From positions 33,241,768 to 33,305,767 of the forward strand of contig NC_039312.1 in NCBI RefSeq assembly GCF_900246225.1: a stretch of 64,000 nucleotides of DNA, read 5' to 3'. The translations under genes were made by a program, and so were the position numbers. The notes beneath the pieces are model-generated. The model saw nothing but the letters and a program-made list of their open reading frames with translations, had not been told where the DNA came from and ran no database searches. This DNA is from Astatotilapia calliptera. Taxonomy: Eukaryota > Chordata > Actinopteri > Cichliformes > Cichlidae. Numbering within the stretch: the first letter of the stretch is position 1; every line of letters begins with the position of its first letter. This document shows, piece by piece, positions 24,068 to 35,300 of the stretch.

Positions 24068-24489
24068 TGTCTTCTACCATTTCACAAATGCAACTTTGAT
24101 TTGTGGATGGATGTGGAGTAACCTATCTAATATACAGTAGATAACTAACAAGGCACGATAACATACAGTACTGGACATGATTAAAGGACAGTTCAAACCA
24201 AATCAGATTTGCATGTTTTTTTCACCCAAACTCCACAAACCTCGATTTGAATAATGTTACACATAAATAATTTTCTCTCCATTGTCTCCACCTCCCCACC
24301 AAAAGAAGTTTGCAGCGAGCTAACATGGCAGCAGTATTTATATCCTGTCACTCTGTCATTTGCATATCATGAGCTTCTCGTCATGTGTAGATGAAGAGCG
24401 ATGCTGAGTAATACCACTGGCTGGTGTAGTTCAATAGAAAAACCAAACCAAACAAAAGAAACAGGAAAATATTGCAACATCTCATTTGT

Positions 24490-24640
24490 AAGCCTGTCGT
24501 GGACCACAGTCAGCAGCTTTAACCTGGACACGCCCAGGGTTCCAGCACAGTCCTCTGTAGGTTTGAGAGCCTACAGGTGTGAGGCAGAAACACTAACCAC
24601 TGAGCCACTGTGCTGCCACCTGAAAATACTGAGTAGCTAG
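24490..24640 (-). repeat. Fragment of an L2/SINE-like fish repeat
   Basis: On the minus strand it reads GGCAGCACAGTGGCTCAGTG then GTTAGTGTTTCTGCCTC, the head of the common teleost repeat whose later part contains CCAAAGACATGC and GACCTGTCCAGGG. It lies in the proposed sv2a 3' UTR. Confidence 0.55.
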
Positions 24641-26428
24641 GTCATGATTTCTGTAAAGATGCTATTGTTGATTTTTGGGCACTTGGTGCACGCCAACGCA
24701 AGTGTCATCTGATTCTCTTAGATTCAGGAGAGGGAACGATGCTTTCCACAGCTTACACCGAAGCAAAGTGGAACAATAGCACTTTAAGTCAGAGAACAAA
24801 AAAACTGTCCCTTAATCTGTCTTTTGCTCTTGAAACAAGAAAAAATACAGTTCAACAGTTGGAGAGTAAATATTTGAGCTGTTGTAAAGTACTTCAGGCA
24901 AAGTAAAGGACATGTGATCGCACGAGAGTTATTCATCTTAATTGTTCTTATTTTGGGGCTTGTATGTTCTTTAGGCCTGTTACAGGATTTACTGCATTTC
25001 AAGGGGATTGTTATGCTGATGAGAGTGTGAATTTTGGACATTGTGTTTAAGTCTGCTGTATGGTTGAAAGGTATCCAGATATAACATGAAATTCATCATA
25101 GAGAACTCACTGCCAAGGGCTGACTGTCATAAATTCCACACATACAACAGCACAGAAAATATTGCCACATTCCCCTGATCCGCAAAATGATTATGATGTG
25201 TTCACATTTGCAATGTTTAAGAAAAACAATCATCTACATGCCAGATTAACAAGAATACAATCCTTTTCTCCAGACTGCCATTTTCTTAGGATAGCAGCCA
25301 TACGTAGACTCGAGACAGTCGAAAACAACAGACAAACCATTGCACTAAATGAACACTGTCATAAAGGCACAGTGGAGAATCCCTCGATTCCTTCTCGACA
25401 CATCTGGATGCGGCCTTGCTAGAAAGTGAAGTGAAAGACAAGGTTTAGCAAGAGCACAATGACCAAAATCTACCAAATGACAATTTTGTAATTGTGAACA
25501 TGAGGTGCTCACGCAAACCCCCCCCCTCCACCAGGACAGTGACCTGCCCTTTATACATTTTCCCGTCTCACTCTGATCCAAATCTGACATCGGACCCCTC
25601 ATCTATGAGTGTGCCATGAGACCACCTCTCATTAATTATTGCCAAATATTTCCTATGCCCTGAGTTTACATATGATACCATTAATTCTCTGTTATACATA
25701 TGAAGATATGTAAATAAAAATAACTAATGTAACTAATAAGATAAGCCTTTCAAACCAATGTTGCAGTCAGTCTTTGCCACCCGTCACATGAAACAAGAAC
25801 ATCTGGACTTTTCATCTTTTCACGACTCTTAACAAATCTGACTTTAAGTGTTCAGATGTTCTTGTTGGAAATCTGCAACAAATAACATCTTTAGAAGCCC
25901 AAACGGCCAGCAAGCCTGAAAATAAAATTAGCCAGATCCTCCCTTAAGAGCACACTGATACACAAACGCACATTCACAGCATAAATATAAATGCCAAGCG
26001 TTAGCAGTTCAATTCTCTGTATATCGTCCTGTATCACCCATGAAATTAAGAGCAAGGATGTCAAGATAATCGTTGTATTTGTTTAGCATGGTACACTGTC
26101 AAGACGCTAACATGTCTCGGTGACTCGGTTCACGTCAAGATTGTCTCTTGTAGATACATATCCTAGCTTATGTTACAGGGTTTTTTCTATAATTAACGTG
26201 TGGCCTGAGCAACAGTCAATTGTGAGTGCAAAAAGTTATCAAAGCAATAAGTGTTTGGATATTTGTCTTTTATTCTCTCCTTTGAAGTTATTGGGAATCG
26301 GAGCACATTAGCTATACGCTGGCCTTGTCCACGGAAATGCTGGTTGTTGGCTCAATAATGACACAGAAATAAACAGCTGACATTTGTGTGTACTCTCTGA
26401 AGCTACCCTAAGTCTTGACGCCTTTGTC

Positions 26429-26434
26429 AATAAA
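26429..26434 (+). terminator. Candidate sv2a polyadenylation signal
   Basis: A canonical AATAAA in an AT-rich context, about 3.8 kb after the sv2a stop. Earlier canonical copies at 25713 and 26368 are equally possible, and I cannot choose without transcript data. Confidence 0.3.
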
Positions 26435-26460
26435 ATTGCATTGCCATTAATTAAATGTAA

Positions 26461-28820
26461 GGAAGAATTTATCACCCTTGTCACTGTACTGTGCTGTAGA
26501 AACTGTAGTTGATTGTAAGTTTAGAAACTGTGGTATCATAAATATTAAAAAACAAAAAGCTGTAAAAAAAAAAAAAGCAGTGTAAATGAACAATACTGTA
26601 TGTTGTCTTTGATTTTATGTATTTTGTAAATGAGAATGAAACACAAGTAAATACATCAATGTTAAATACCAGTTATAAATCATAATTAGAGTAAATATGG
26701 CGGCATCATTTCTGTTTAAAGGTGTGTGAGATTTTTTTTTCTTATATTTTCTCATTGTTGATTTTTGGGTTTACATTTTTCTGTGACCCTTTGGAATCAC
26801 AATGGATAACAAAGAATCATGATGAATAAACAAATTAAAAGAATTATTTTGTTTTTTATATTACCATTAAGTATAATGGGATATTCACTCGCCCTAGGTA
26901 CTATTGTTCATCCACTCATTGCCACAAATATCTAATAGACCAATCAGATGGCAGCGACTGAAAGTATGTAGACAAGATTACCTGCTGAATTTCAGGCTGA
27001 ACATCAGAATGGGGAAGAAAGGTAAGTGACACTTACTTAATACAGCTGTTGGTTGTCAGACAGGCTGTCTGAGTGTCTCAGAAACTGATTGTCTACTGGG
27101 ATTTTCCCCGTCACAGCCATCTCTAGGATTTACAGACAAAGGTCAAAAGAAGAGAAAAATACCCAGTGAGCAGCAGTTCTTTGGTCAGACAGGAATGGTC
27201 GGAATGCTGTGAGGTGATAAGAAGGGCAGAATAACTCAGATTACTACTTGTTAAAAGCAAACTATGCAGAAGAGCATCTCTAAACACACAATACATTGTA
27301 CCTGGAAGCAGATGTGCTACAGCAGCAGCAGAAGACGACACTGGGTTTCATTCCTGCTAAACCAGCTAAGACCAGGAACCTGAGACTATGTTGAAAAAAC
27401 AAACAAAAAAACCTCAAAAACATTGCTTGGTCTGATGAGCCTCGGTTTCTTCTGCAACATTTCGGATGGCATTATGGACTGATGATTTCACCTTATATTT
27501 CCTCCAGCGTGTGTCAGAATTTAGAGTAAACAATATAAAAGCATTGATTCACCCTGTTCCATGTGGTAGGACAGGAGATTCAAATCATGGATGAAGAGAG
27601 TGACAACTCTGCAGCAACTGTGTGATACTGTCAGGTCAATATACATCTGAATCTTGGAGGAATGTTTCCACACATTGTTGAACCTGTGCCACAAAGAATT
27701 AAGGCAGTTCTGATGACAAAACAGGGTGGAAATCTGCATTAGCAAGGGTGTACTCAGTCAGATGCACTGCCTGAAACAGGAAAACATAATGCAGGGTGAT
27801 GTGTTATTTGAGGGAAAGAGTATTCCAGAAGATATTCTCTTATTGGGTGTTTTGATGAAGGTAATGGACAACATGGTTGGTTACACTGGTTGCTTAAGCA
27901 ACCCTACACATTTACTTAGGTTTAGATGATTCACATAATCATCATAATCCTTGAACCACCTGGTGTCCAATGCATGTGCAAACATACTAGTTTGATTTCT
28001 TGTATGTTTGTTTATATGTTTGCCAGCATACAAGAAATCCAAAGACGAAGAATACAGCCAGAAACGGCTTTTCCTGCACAAGAAGACATATTTATCCAAG
28101 ATAGGCTAAGACTTTGTTAATATGAGCTTAGGGGTGGGTTCATCTTACTGGCAAAATCCTGATAATAAGTGTGAGTGAGACGACTCAGAGAGACTCAATC
28201 GTGAAAATGACTCTCCTCAGAGTGCTTTTTAAAAATGCCTGGCAGCTGGAGCCCTGATGCTACTCTTCACACCATGCTTAACCTGGACAAATTTGATTAC
28301 AGAAACTTATGGAACGTCTACATGACTGTGGGCTGTTTAATAAACTATAAATATAAATGCATTAAAAATGGAGTGGGTGTGCAAACAATAAATGGCAACA
28401 ATATACTAGCGATGCATCCAGTATGCTCAAACTCAAGAAGAAGCAGAACAAATGAAATTGGAAATAAAGGTAATAATACCATTCAAAGAAGAAGAAAACG
28501 GCGACAATGTAACAGCAGAGGGGGGCGAAGCGGGAGATGATACACCCTTATTCAGTATACAGAAAAATATTGGTAAAAGCTTATTTATTTTAGAAATATG
28601 AAATCAATGGTAGGCAGAAGGTAATTTTAGTTATTTTATTGAAAAGTCTTATCAATTATGGAATGACAACATTTTTCTTTTTAAGAGAGACAGACTTTTT
28701 AAGAGAGTCTAGAGATGAAATATAAAATGAAGTAGTTTGCTGTGTGTAGAAAACCTTCGTGAAACAGGAACTTCCCATTTCCTGCCGCAGATTTGCATTT
28801 GGGGGTGTTGTGTATTTACT
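26461..28820. other. Intergenic stretch between sv2a and bola1
   Basis: AT-rich with no recognised gene. An open frame at 28235-28540 (101 codons, with a basic C-terminal part) resembles no family I know and is probably chance. A SINE-like scrap, CGGCAGCACAGTGGCT, occurs later at about 29286. Confidence 0.45.
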
Positions 28821-28824
28821 CCAG

Positions 28825-28840
28825 CCCAGCAGGTGGCAGT
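28825..28840 (+). promoter_or_regulatory. CTCF-like motif upstream of bola1
   Basis: CCCAGCAGGTGGCAGT agrees closely with the CTCF core (CCANNAGGTGGCAG). Its position about 80 bases before the proposed first exon end suggests a promoter-proximal site. The same wording also occurs in a vertebrate promoter-associated repeat, so it may not be a bound site. Confidence 0.35.
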
Positions 28841-28859
28841 AACACGCTGGTTGTCAACA

Positions 28860-28916
28860 TCCAAAGCCAAGTAGAACAACGAGACAGCAGCAGCACTGAG
28901 CATACTTTGCTGGAAG
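28860..28916 (+). other. bola1: Candidate non-coding first exon of bola1
   Basis: The GC-richer stretch after a CTCF-like motif ends in GAAG followed by GTTAGT, a plausible donor. The first acceptor downstream in the right place is CCTAG at 29596-29597 or TACAG at 29611-29614, directly before the bola1 start codon. The transcription start is a guess. Confidence 0.3.
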
Positions 28917-29618
28917 GTTAGTAGCCAAATTTACTTTGGTTAATTATTATCTTGTCAATTATTATAGTTATAATATTAAAGACAGAGTGTGCGTGTCTTG
29001 TGTGAAAATGTTCGGTGTAAACACAGCTTCCTTCTCTCAGTTTTTACTATGAAAGCTGGAAATCTCAAGCTAGCAAGCAACGACTTCATGCCACCAAGCA
29101 AACAGTTACACAACCGTCCTTTCGGTCGGTGTACCTTTGTAAAAGGGACAATGGGAGAGCTGTGAGGTCTTTATTAAGTTGCCAGGGTAATGCAGTCTGT
29201 AAAAATTAAATGCGCATGTGTCATTTTAATCCATGCATGAATGACTGACTGCATGAAGTCGGTTTTGGCGCTGAAGCTGCTCTCACGGCAGCACAGTGGC
29301 TAAATAAGAGCCTCCTCACCAAGCTAACAGATATTTTCCTGTTATATGGTGAATCAAAAGCATCCTAACCCAGACATGATAAAGACACAATACCCTAATT
29401 CTTTTTCAGAGATAATTTGTGCCTCAACAGAAGAAGATATCTGTTTATTGCTTTTATCATGTAATGGGCATCGACTAAAACTGCTTTTTCACCCCAGCTG
29501 AAGCCCTGAACATGTCTTTATTTGATTCTCCAGATGTTGTCCTGAACACAAGTATGTCACATTACCTTACATGTCACATGTTTTTATGCCTTCCTAGTTG
29601 GTCAACTGCTACAGCTTG

Positions 29619-30071
29619 ATGCTTCCCAGCGTCCTCCGCTGTGCTCGGCCCGTATCCTCCCATCCTGCTTTAACCCGTCCCTTTGCCCACTTCAGACCAC
29701 ATATGGACCCAGACCCCAGCCGGCCCGTTCAAAGGGCTATCACAACCAAACTGACCGACGCGCTGAAGCCAGACCACTTAGAAGTCCAAAATGAAAGCCA
29801 CATGCACGCTGTGCCCCCCGGTTCGGAATCCCATTTCCGTGTCCTTGTTGTCAGCTCCAAATTTGAGGGCCTGCCGCTGATTCAGCGTCACCGTCTGGTT
29901 AACGAAGCTTTGAAGGAGGAGTTAAGTAGCTGTGTTCATGCACTGGCGATCCAAGCAAAGACTCCTGAGCAGTGGCAAAGTAACCCTACCGTGGCTAAGA
30001 GTCCGCCCTGCATGGGAGGTTCGAAAGGTGATCACACAGTGGAGGAGAAGTTAAAGGCTGGGCGAGAATGA
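29619..30071 (+). CDS. bola1: BolA family member 1, mitochondrial
   Basis: Starting at ATG 29619 the protein has 150 residues, ending in TGA at 30069-30071. The N-terminus is rich in Arg, Ser and Pro and lacks acidic residues over the first 35 or so positions, as expected of a mitochondrial presequence. The BolA domain follows: AITTKLTDALKPDHLEVQNE, the family motif HAVPPGSESHFRVLVVSS, FEGLPLIQRHRLVNEALKEE and VHALAIQAKTPEQW with the invariant histidine. The tail SPPCMGG is shared with mammalian BOLA1. BOLA1 works with glutaredoxin 5 in mitochondrial iron-sulfur cluster handling and thiol redox control. An in-frame TTG at 29598 lies before the likely splice acceptor, so ATG 29619 is preferred. 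It lies about 7 kb downstream of sv2a on the same strand; the two are also neighbours in human. Confidence 0.93.
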   Translation: MLPSVLRCARPVSSHPALTRPFAHFRPHMDPDPSRPVQRAITTKLTDALKPDHLEVQNESHMHAVPPGSESHFRVLVVSSKFEGLPLIQRHRLVNEALKEELSSCVHALAIQAKTPEQWQSNPTVAKSPPCMGGSKGDHTVEEKLKAGRE

Positions 30072-30510
30072 AGTGTTGGACTGTGAAGTAGTTTCACTGT
30101 GCTGAGGGACTGAAATGTGAAGACTACAGGAAAATACTTGACAAGTATAAAGAGCAGCATTTCCTCTTTTATTTGGAGATCATTTTGTTGTGGTCTTATT
30201 TCTAAATCTTTTTTTAAATTCATTAATAATGCAAAATTTGGTTTGAATGGTTCTGTTGTTATAAAACTGCATATAAATTATATGATTTTAGATGGTCACA
30301 GGTGTTTTTATCATCCAGGTGCTGCATGAATACAATACAGGGATGCACTCTTCTTCTTTAAGCTACTGTATGGTTTTATTTTTGTTTGATTTGTGCTCAT
30401 AGCATTTAGTGATTTTCCTGAAATCTAAATTTCAGGAAAGCCCCTATTTGCCTGTATACTTGCATTTACTTAGTCACCTCTTAGAATAAAGCAATGCTTG
30501 CATTGCTGTG
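30072..30510 (+). other. bola1: bola1 3' UTR
   Basis: Non-coding AT-rich sequence after the bola1 stop, with a canonical AATAAA at 30485-30490 and another about 30 bases later. Confidence 0.5.
30485..30490 (+). terminator. Candidate bola1 polyadenylation signal
   Basis: AATAAA in TTAGAATAAAGCAATG, about 415 bases after the stop codon, followed by T- and GT-rich sequence. Confidence 0.5.
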
Positions 30511-33420
30511 AGTGGCAATAAAAAGTTCCATTTGTGAGACTTGATAATTAAAAGTTTGAATGAAGTTATTCGAGTAGGTATTGGGTATTGAGTATTGGGG
30601 ATAATACGTGAGTGCAGTTTAGTGTTTCTTACTATTAAGTCTGAAGAAACAGGTCTTCTGTGTTTGCTCAACCATTAAGTTACAGTTTTCCACAGTGGTA
30701 TACTACAAAGTGGGTACAAAAAGGCAGATTTTCTTTGTGTTGGAAGGCTCAACATCTGAAACCCCAGTAAGAGATGGGGTGAAGTCAGGGTTGTCTGTGC
30801 ACCTTCAAGCAAACGGTAGATATATCAGGTGCTTCTTAGCAGCAGTTCTTGCAGGATGAACTGTGAAGAGTTTGGGGCTTTACTCTGCTCAGATTCAGCA
30901 AAATGCTGCAAAACCAGTTGGATAGAGCTTCACCGTGCAACTGTATAATGAAGCGAACTGCAAAAGCAAATCAAGAATTACTTAAAGCAAAGATGGGATC
31001 TCTGCCCACCAGAACATGTTTTCAGTTATTAAATGCAAAACTGAATGCAGGAAGGTTGTTCGTCCAAGTATTAAATGCAACCAAGTGTTTCAAACATATG
31101 TTCATTTTAGCCTCTGAAAATGGGGCCTGTGTGTAAAACTGTCTGCAATTCTAAAGTAGTTAGTTCAAAACTTTTGTTAAAGCGCTTTAATTAAACCTCA
31201 AAGTCTGCAGTTCAGTTACAGAAGAAAAAAAGTTATTGTCTAAATGCTGTGGACATAAAACGAACTCATGAGATGCTGCTGGTGTTCAGGGAGATGACGG
31301 CAGTGTTGCAGTTTCAACACTAGAGGGCAGTATGTGTGAACAAATCGGATTATTTGAATGGCTAAATCAAAAAACAAAACAAAAACGTTGACCTAGTGTT
31401 GGATATCAGTTATTGTGCTGCTTTTTAATTTTCTCCTTATGATTATGCATGTAGTGATATTAAAAACACAAACTGGTATAATGCTCAAATCCCAGGACTA
31501 AGCTAAGAGAAGCTTATCAACAAAATACACTTTAAGACAAAAATGTGTTTATTTAAATAGAAGTATTTTATTGCTAATTTGTAAATTAGATGTATTTTGA
31601 ATTATAATTCATGTATTTTTGTTCTCAGAGTTTCACATTGAACTTTTACACAAAAAGTACAAAATGGAGTTTCTGCTTGTTCTCAGGATGATGCATACTT
31701 TACAGTCAGTTTGCGTGCGCTGTATGTGGGTGGGCGTCTATTTTTGAGTCGTGTCACTGTAAAGGTCTTCCTGTCCTGTCCTCAACCCTGATGATGGCCA
31801 AAAATCACCTCTCACGCCTGCGAAGGAGATAAGACAAGAAAAATAACTGGAGGGAGTCTGACTCAACATAAGGTTTCATTCAACTGAAAGATTCATTTGA
31901 GTTTTGTTCAGATTACGTGTAGGACAAAAGCAGCAATGCCAAGCAGATATCACCCAGCCAAAGCAAGCGTTAAACGCTGTGCTGCAAAACTGTTCAAAGT
32001 TATTGTTAGCTCAAGACAAGTTGCTGAACTCAGGCCTTTGGTGGAATGTGATGTCACCTCAAGGTAATGCGTGTCATCTTCTACAATCATCCCCTGCCTG
32101 GAATTGACAGCCTGTCAGGCCGCACAAAAGGCTTCGGTGAGGAAGGTGAACAACTGGTGTCACTGGTTTGGAAAAAGGAAAAACAGAAACAACCACTTTA
32201 TGACCCCTTCTTGCCCATTAGAGTCAGACCTAAGGGTGCAAGAAATGAAGCTGGGGCTGTGAGAGAAAGCCGTACGTTGGGCTGCAAGGCCCCGGGACCT
32301 GCAGACTGTCTCTGCTGACGTGATTTATTGGTCACAATTCCAGGTGCTGTTATGGATGGAGAGGGAAAAGACATCAAGGATGATGAGGTGGAGTGCAGGG
32401 ACTTGTTTTGCACTTAAAAGGTTGGACTGTTTTACATGCGCTTCTAGTACATCACCTATTCAGCCGTGGCAGTTATACGGGAAAATAATAGGGTTGCTCG
32501 GTCACTGTTTTGGCCAGAGGTGCAGTTCTAAGTGTATCCAGAGATCAGTAATTTAGCTTTCACTGAAATGGCTGTTCATTAAATAATTGGGTCAACTAGC
32601 TCAGCTAGGAAAATAAAATTTAAGAGTTGCCTGTAGCAGTACAATTAGCGTCCAGTCAGATGGAGACTCCACTCATGGTTGTTTGGAAGGTGACAGTTCA
32701 GTGAGAGTGAGCGTTCATTACTTCAGTTTAAAAAGTTTTTTCTTTTTACATGTTCTTATTTTTGTTTGTTTTTTCTTTCTTACTGTATTTAATCTTTACA
32801 GTCAGCTTGGCACATTTGGTCTAAAGACTTATTAGGATAGTCTAGTATTTTTCCCACATTTTTAAAAATGCTGAAGTAGAGACATCAAAAGAAAGAGACA
32901 TGTAACTCAAAGGATCCTGTAACTTCCAACTGAGAAATGTCTTTTTTTCTTTTGATCCAAATAAAACAATTAAAACAGTTTTTATTTTTAGCCAGTTATT
33001 CCACAGCTGTTCTTTTTATGTCCTTTTCGCCTTTAAAATTAAAGTTAATTATTAAATGCTTCAAAATAAGTAATAGGAGATGTTTCAGGGTGGCTGCTGA
33101 GTGGCTAGAGTTTATGAAAGGGCTTGATTGATGTTTGGATGTGCCAAGTTAATGTAAAGACGTACTTTTATGAGCAGTGTTTTATTCTATTAGTTATAAA
33201 ACGCCAGTTAAACACCAACTTCGCTAAATATATGCAAGGTGTATTTTATGTATTAATTTCTGCAGGTACTCGTCTATCAGAAATTCACTGTAAAGCTATG
33301 GTTTTTATGATGTAACTGACTATAGTTTACCATAAGGAATTTCTGTTATTGTTGAAAATGGGGTTCATTCTTCCCTTGTATCAGCTCATTCTCACACAGA
33401 ACTACTGTTCACTAGATGTA
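30511..33420. other. Gene-poor stretch downstream of bola1
   Basis: I see no gene. A CTCF-like motif ACTAGAGGGCAGT lies near 31319. Two blocks (31690-31860 and 32190-32400) are GC-richer and of mixed sequence, with a texture compatible with regulatory DNA, but nothing diagnostic. Confidence 0.4.
31317..31336 (+). promoter_or_regulatory. CTCF-like motif
   Basis: ACACTAGAGGGCAGTATGTG matches the CTCF core (CNCTAGAGGGCAG). It lies about 1.2 kb after bola1, so bola1 would sit between two such motifs in the same orientation. Confidence 0.3.
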
Positions 33421-33429
33421 TACCATGCC

Positions 33430-33870
33430 TCTTCCATCATCTCCAGACTCCAGCAGTGATGGATCTGTCTCCGGTCTCAGATCTGGCCTGCATGGCCTGG
33501 GGGGTGCACCAGGTCAGTGGGAACCCACCTTGGCAGTTCTGTTTCTGCGTCAGAGGCCTGGGACAGATGGTGCCAGCCTGGGCTGGGACCCCGGGCAGGG
33601 CAGGGTTCCCGCGATGAACAGTCCCTGATTTACGCTGCGGCTCCGGACCGAGGGCCGGAGTGCAGGGGGCTCCCTTTGCGCAGCTGACCCTGGCTGGCCG
33701 CAGGGTCATCCATCGGTAGGGACAGAGAGGGGGGAGGTGGGGTGGGTACGACAAATGGGTGTCTGAGAAAGGGTGGTTTGTCTGTCTCGAGGGACTGGCG
33801 TCTTCTTTTGGCCCCCTGGGCAGCTGCAGGATCTGTGCAGCATGTGTGGAGGAAGAGTCGCCTGTTAAAC
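33430..33870. other. GC-rich block of unknown nature
   Basis: About 440 bases are strikingly G+C rich within an AT-rich desert. A 145-codon frame is open on the minus strand (33437-33874), and other frames are open on both strands, as expected of GC-rich DNA. The translated products are low-complexity (Pro, Gly, Arg, Ser) and match no family I recognise. It could be a transposon fragment, an LTR piece, a CpG-island-like regulator or a non-coding RNA exon. Confidence 0.4.
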
Positions 33871-34727
33871 ACATTTCATTTAAACCCCTCTAAGAACAAC
33901 ACTCATTACATTTACTGCCTTTAATGCCAAACCTGGTGTACTGCACAGTACCAATAGCTCAACAAAAGCACCCAGTTTGGTCCTTTAGTCTTTGGTGTTA
34001 ATTGGAACAATTCTATATCACAGACTCAATATTAGCAAAAAGGTCTCAAAATGATCAGTCCTACTTACAATTTAATAATTACCGAATTACTTTTATGAGC
34101 TCCCGCGCTCCTCTGCTGGTGATTAATCTTTAGCTTGTTTCATGTTGTAAAAAAGAAAAAAAAGAGTTGAACTAAAGGTGATGGTAATAGGCTATTAAGG
34201 CTTTTTAATTGGAAAGCCCCCACCCTCACCAACTCTCTCACACCACACCGCTGACTAATGAAATCAGTGAATAGCTGCCTTGAAAGGAAAGGACAAAAGC
34301 AGAGATAGGGAGAAGACAATATCCTTGTGTGGGAGAATTAGTTACACTCGGTAGTCTAAGTATTCAAAGCGCAGAAAAAAAAAGATTTGGGGGGTGGAGG
34401 AGGATTAAGAGAAAAGTCTACACAGGTGGGTTGCTGGGAGGGAGGAGGGGTCACATGACAGCACATTACCTCGTTTGATAAACAACAGCCGGGGCCCACA
34501 GGAAGGAGGAAGGGAGTTATTTTATAGGCGGAATTAACTGCTTCACCACATCAGGTATTCATTATGGTAAATCTCCCAGGTGTGCTGTACATGCAAGTAA
34601 AAGCAAACAACTTAGGAGGTTGGACTAGATGCAAAACAACTTGTGCTGATAGGTACAAGGTTTGCTGAATGAACTGCTTCCTAATCACAGCTGAAGTGTT
34701 AAATGTGATTTCGAGAAACAACCCGCT

Positions 34728-34746
34728 CCCCCCCCCCCCCCCCCCC
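34728..34746. repeat. Poly-C tract (19 C)
   Basis: An uninterrupted C homopolymer directly followed by ATCC. It creates spurious glycine-rich open frames on the minus strand. Confidence 0.9.
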
Positions 34747-34940
34747 ATCCTTTTATTGTACAAGCACTCACTGCCATTTGTGCACCTTCATTATTGCCAA
34801 ATGTTTAAGACTGTGCCAAAAGTTACATGTAATTTACTAGATGAATGAGATAAAGTCATTAAAGCGCTCATGTACATAAGCAAAACCACATTTTATGTTA
34901 CAATAGAGAGAAGTGTTACTAGTTGGCTACAGATGGCGAT

Positions 34941-34985
34941 TATTTATATTAGATAACTAAAAACATTAGTTATCTAATATAAATA
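34941..34985. repeat. Perfect 20-bp inverted repeat
   Basis: TATTTATATTAGATAACTAA at 34941-34960 is the exact reverse complement of 34966-34985, with a 5-base loop. It is AT-rich, and no transposon or coding feature explains it. Confidence 0.85.
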
Positions 34986-35245
34986 AGTATAAAATAATCC
35001 AATCAAAAAAGAATAAATAACTGAAAGTAACAGATGAAATTTAGTTTCCTGAAGAAAATTTTCAGTGTAAAATAATCTTTAGTGTCTCAGGAAATAGGTT
35101 GGTGATTGTAACTCTTAAACTTAATAATGAGAAGAAATTAAACTTTTATTTATATTTTAGAACGTCACCTCATAGATGCTCATTCCACTTTCATGAGTTA
35201 AAAGTCCCAGTTTTCAATGATTTTCGATAATTGCTATTTAATCAC

Positions 35246-35300
35246 AGACTGTATATAAGAGATGCATGTAGCAATTGTGACATTACCCATGGATTAACAA
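35246..35300 (+). repeat. Dispersed repeat copy D (CTGTATATAAAAGATGG family)
   Basis: CAGACTGTATATAAGAGATG followed by TGTGACATTACCCATGG; diverged from copies A-C. Confidence 0.55.

Larger units (their letters stand above)
22596..26460 (+). other. Probable sv2a 3' UTR and downstream flank
   Basis: There is no convincing coding sequence here. AATAAA signals occur at 25713-25718, 26368-26373 and 26429-26434, so the UTR may run to about 26.45 kb, with a further AATAAA at 26825. Features typical of neuronal 3' UTRs are present: an AU-rich element (24056-24067), paired miR-25/92 seed sites (24013 and 24031) and Pumilio-type TGTAAATA at 22896 and 25709. A decayed interspersed repeat lies at about 24490-24640. 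The transcript end is inferred only. Confidence 0.4.

Noticed and set aside
28235..28540. 101-codon open frame between sv2a and bola1
   Set aside because: No recognisable domain, no splice or promoter signals, AT-rich codons; probably chance.
33437..33874. 145-codon minus-strand protein
   Set aside because: The GC-rich composition keeps several frames open on both strands. The product is low-complexity with no recognised domain.
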